Below, one piece after another: positions 5,951-6,613 of a DNA stretch of 6,613 nucleotides. The position numbers and the translations under genes were made by a program. Origin of the DNA: Thermoplasmata archaeon. Lineage in GTDB: Archaea > Thermoplasmatota > Thermoplasmata > Lutacidiplasmatales > UBA184. A model generated the notes under the pieces. The model was not told the DNA's origin. It did no database searches and worked only from the letters and a program-made list of their open reading frames with translations. The DNA lies in the NCBI GenBank assembly GCA_030039525.1, contig JASHVI010000189.1, positions 1 to 6,613 of the forward strand. Reading direction: 5' to 3'. Position 1 is the stretch's first letter. Each line of letters opens with the position of its first letter.

Positions 5951-5958
5951 TTTATAAT
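5951..5958. promoter_or_regulatory. Symmetric TATA box between mptE and ftsZ
   Basis: TTTATAAT contains the palindrome TTATAA (5952-5957), so it reads as a TATA box on both strands. It ends 29 bases before the mptE GTG at 5922, and begins 39 and 45 bases before the two candidate ftsZ starts (5990, 5996). It is the only AT-rich word in the gap and the best TATA match in the window. Confidence 0.5.
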
Positions 5959-5995
5959 GGGAAGTGGCTCCCCGCGCGAGGGAAACTCGGTGCCG

Positions 5996-6613
5996 ATGCG
6001 CCCGCTGGCCCAGGAGATCCTGGCCCACCTCCCCGCCGACTCACGACGCGCTGCTCAGGCCCCGCCCCCGCCTCCGTCCGGGGACGACGCGGAGCTCGAG
6101 GCGGTCCTCGCCTCCCTCAAGACGAACATCAAGGTCGTCGGCTGCGGCGGCGGCGGCTGCAACACGATCAACCGGCTCGCGGAGGAGGGGCTGAGCGGCG
6201 CCGAGATGCTCGCCTGCAACACCGACGCGCAGCACCTATTGGCGATCCACGCCCCGAAGAAGATCCTCCTCGGTCGTCGCCTCACCCGCGGGCTCGGCGC
6301 CGGCGCGGTCCCCCAGGTCGGCGAGCAGGCGGCCCACGAGGCGGAGGACGAGCTGAAGAAGGCGCTCGCCGACTCGGACATGGTCTTCATCACCCTCGGC
6401 CTCGGCGGCGGCACGGGGACCGGCTCCGCGCCGGTCGTCGCCCAGGTGGCGAAGGACGCGAACGGCGGGAGCCCGCTCACGATCGCGGTCTGCACCCTCC
6501 CGTTCACCTCGGAGGGGCTCGTCCGGTCGGAGAACGCGCTCTGGGGGCTGGAGCGGCTCCGCTCCTCCATCGACACGGTGATCACGATCCCGAACGACCG
6601 GCTCCTCGAGCTC
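5996..6613 (+). CDS. ftsZ: Cell division protein FtsZ (archaeal FtsZ1-like), 3' end outside window
   Basis: FtsZ is a tubulin-like GTPase that polymerises at midcell to form the division ring. The 206 codons present hold an N-terminal extension of about 43 residues with a PPPPP run, then the GTPase domain. The T1 loop is GCGGGGCN (49-56), NTDAQH lies at 75-80, LTRGLGAG at 96-103, and the tubulin signature GGGTGTG at 137-143. PFTSEGLVRSEN (169-180) and VITIPNDRLLEL (195-206) follow. The forms PQVGE, GLGGGTGTGSAPVVA and IPND are closer to archaeal FtsZ1 than FtsZ2 or CetZ as I recall them. In the T1 loop, two residues that are Ala and Ser in the usual GCGGAGSN are Gly and Cys. The start is uncertain: GTG at 5990 is in frame, with GAGGG (5978-5982) seven bases before it; ATG 5996 is 13 bases from that motif. 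An in-frame ATG at 5957 overlaps the TATA box and is rejected. Confidence 0.5.
   Translation, partial: MRPLAQEILAHLPADSRRAAQAPPPPPSGDDAELEAVLASLKTNIKVVGCGGGGCNTINRLAEEGLSGAEMLACNTDAQHLLAIHAPKKILLGRRLTRGLGAGAVPQVGEQAAHEAEDELKKALADSDMVFITLGLGGGTGTGSAPVVAQVAKDANGGSPLTIAVCTLPFTSEGLVRSENALWGLERLRSSIDTVITIPNDRLLEL

Overview
The window looks like a very GC-rich (about 70% by eye) archaeal chromosome fragment. The set of an archaeal-type FtsZ, an MptE (DUF115) pterin kinase and an Orc1/Cdc6-like ATPase points to Euryarchaeota in the broad sense. Short AT-rich TATA elements sit about 22-35 bases before most start codons, as expected for largely leaderless transcripts. A high-GC Thermoplasmatota-type lineage is my best guess, but it is an inference and no rRNA is present to test it.

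Eight genes lie on strictly alternating strands, forming four divergent pairs. In order they are: a degenerate Orc1/Cdc6-like AAA+ ATPase (minus, cut by the left edge); an isocitrate dehydrogenase broken by one in-frame TGA (plus); a YjbQ/UPF0047 protein (minus); a two-helix membrane protein (plus); a small protein with a Lys/Pro-rich tail (minus); a large multi-pass GT-C-like membrane protein (plus); MptE (minus); and ftsZ (plus, cut by the right edge). The convergent ends are very tight: a 4-bp gap, a 12-bp overlap and a 33-bp gap. No stretch over 300 bases lacks a gene. I see no tRNA, rRNA, CRISPR, insertion sequence or recognisable T-rich terminator.

The genes do not form one pathway. They cover replication or DNA-associated ATPase (Orc-like), the TCA cycle (Icd), tetrahydropterin cofactor synthesis (MptE), cell division (FtsZ), and envelope glycosylation or lipid-linked sugar transfer (GT-C-like, inferred). 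With strand changing at every gene there is no operon. Each gene seems to have its own promoter, and in two or three divergent gaps one TATA-like element may serve both directions.

The points most worth a second look are the TGA at a conserved Arg position in an otherwise intact icd, the Orc-like ATPase whose Walker A lysine is threonine, the 20-bp-spaced GAAATATC repeat bracketing its promoter, and the histone-tail-like small protein. I found no clear new multi-gene system.
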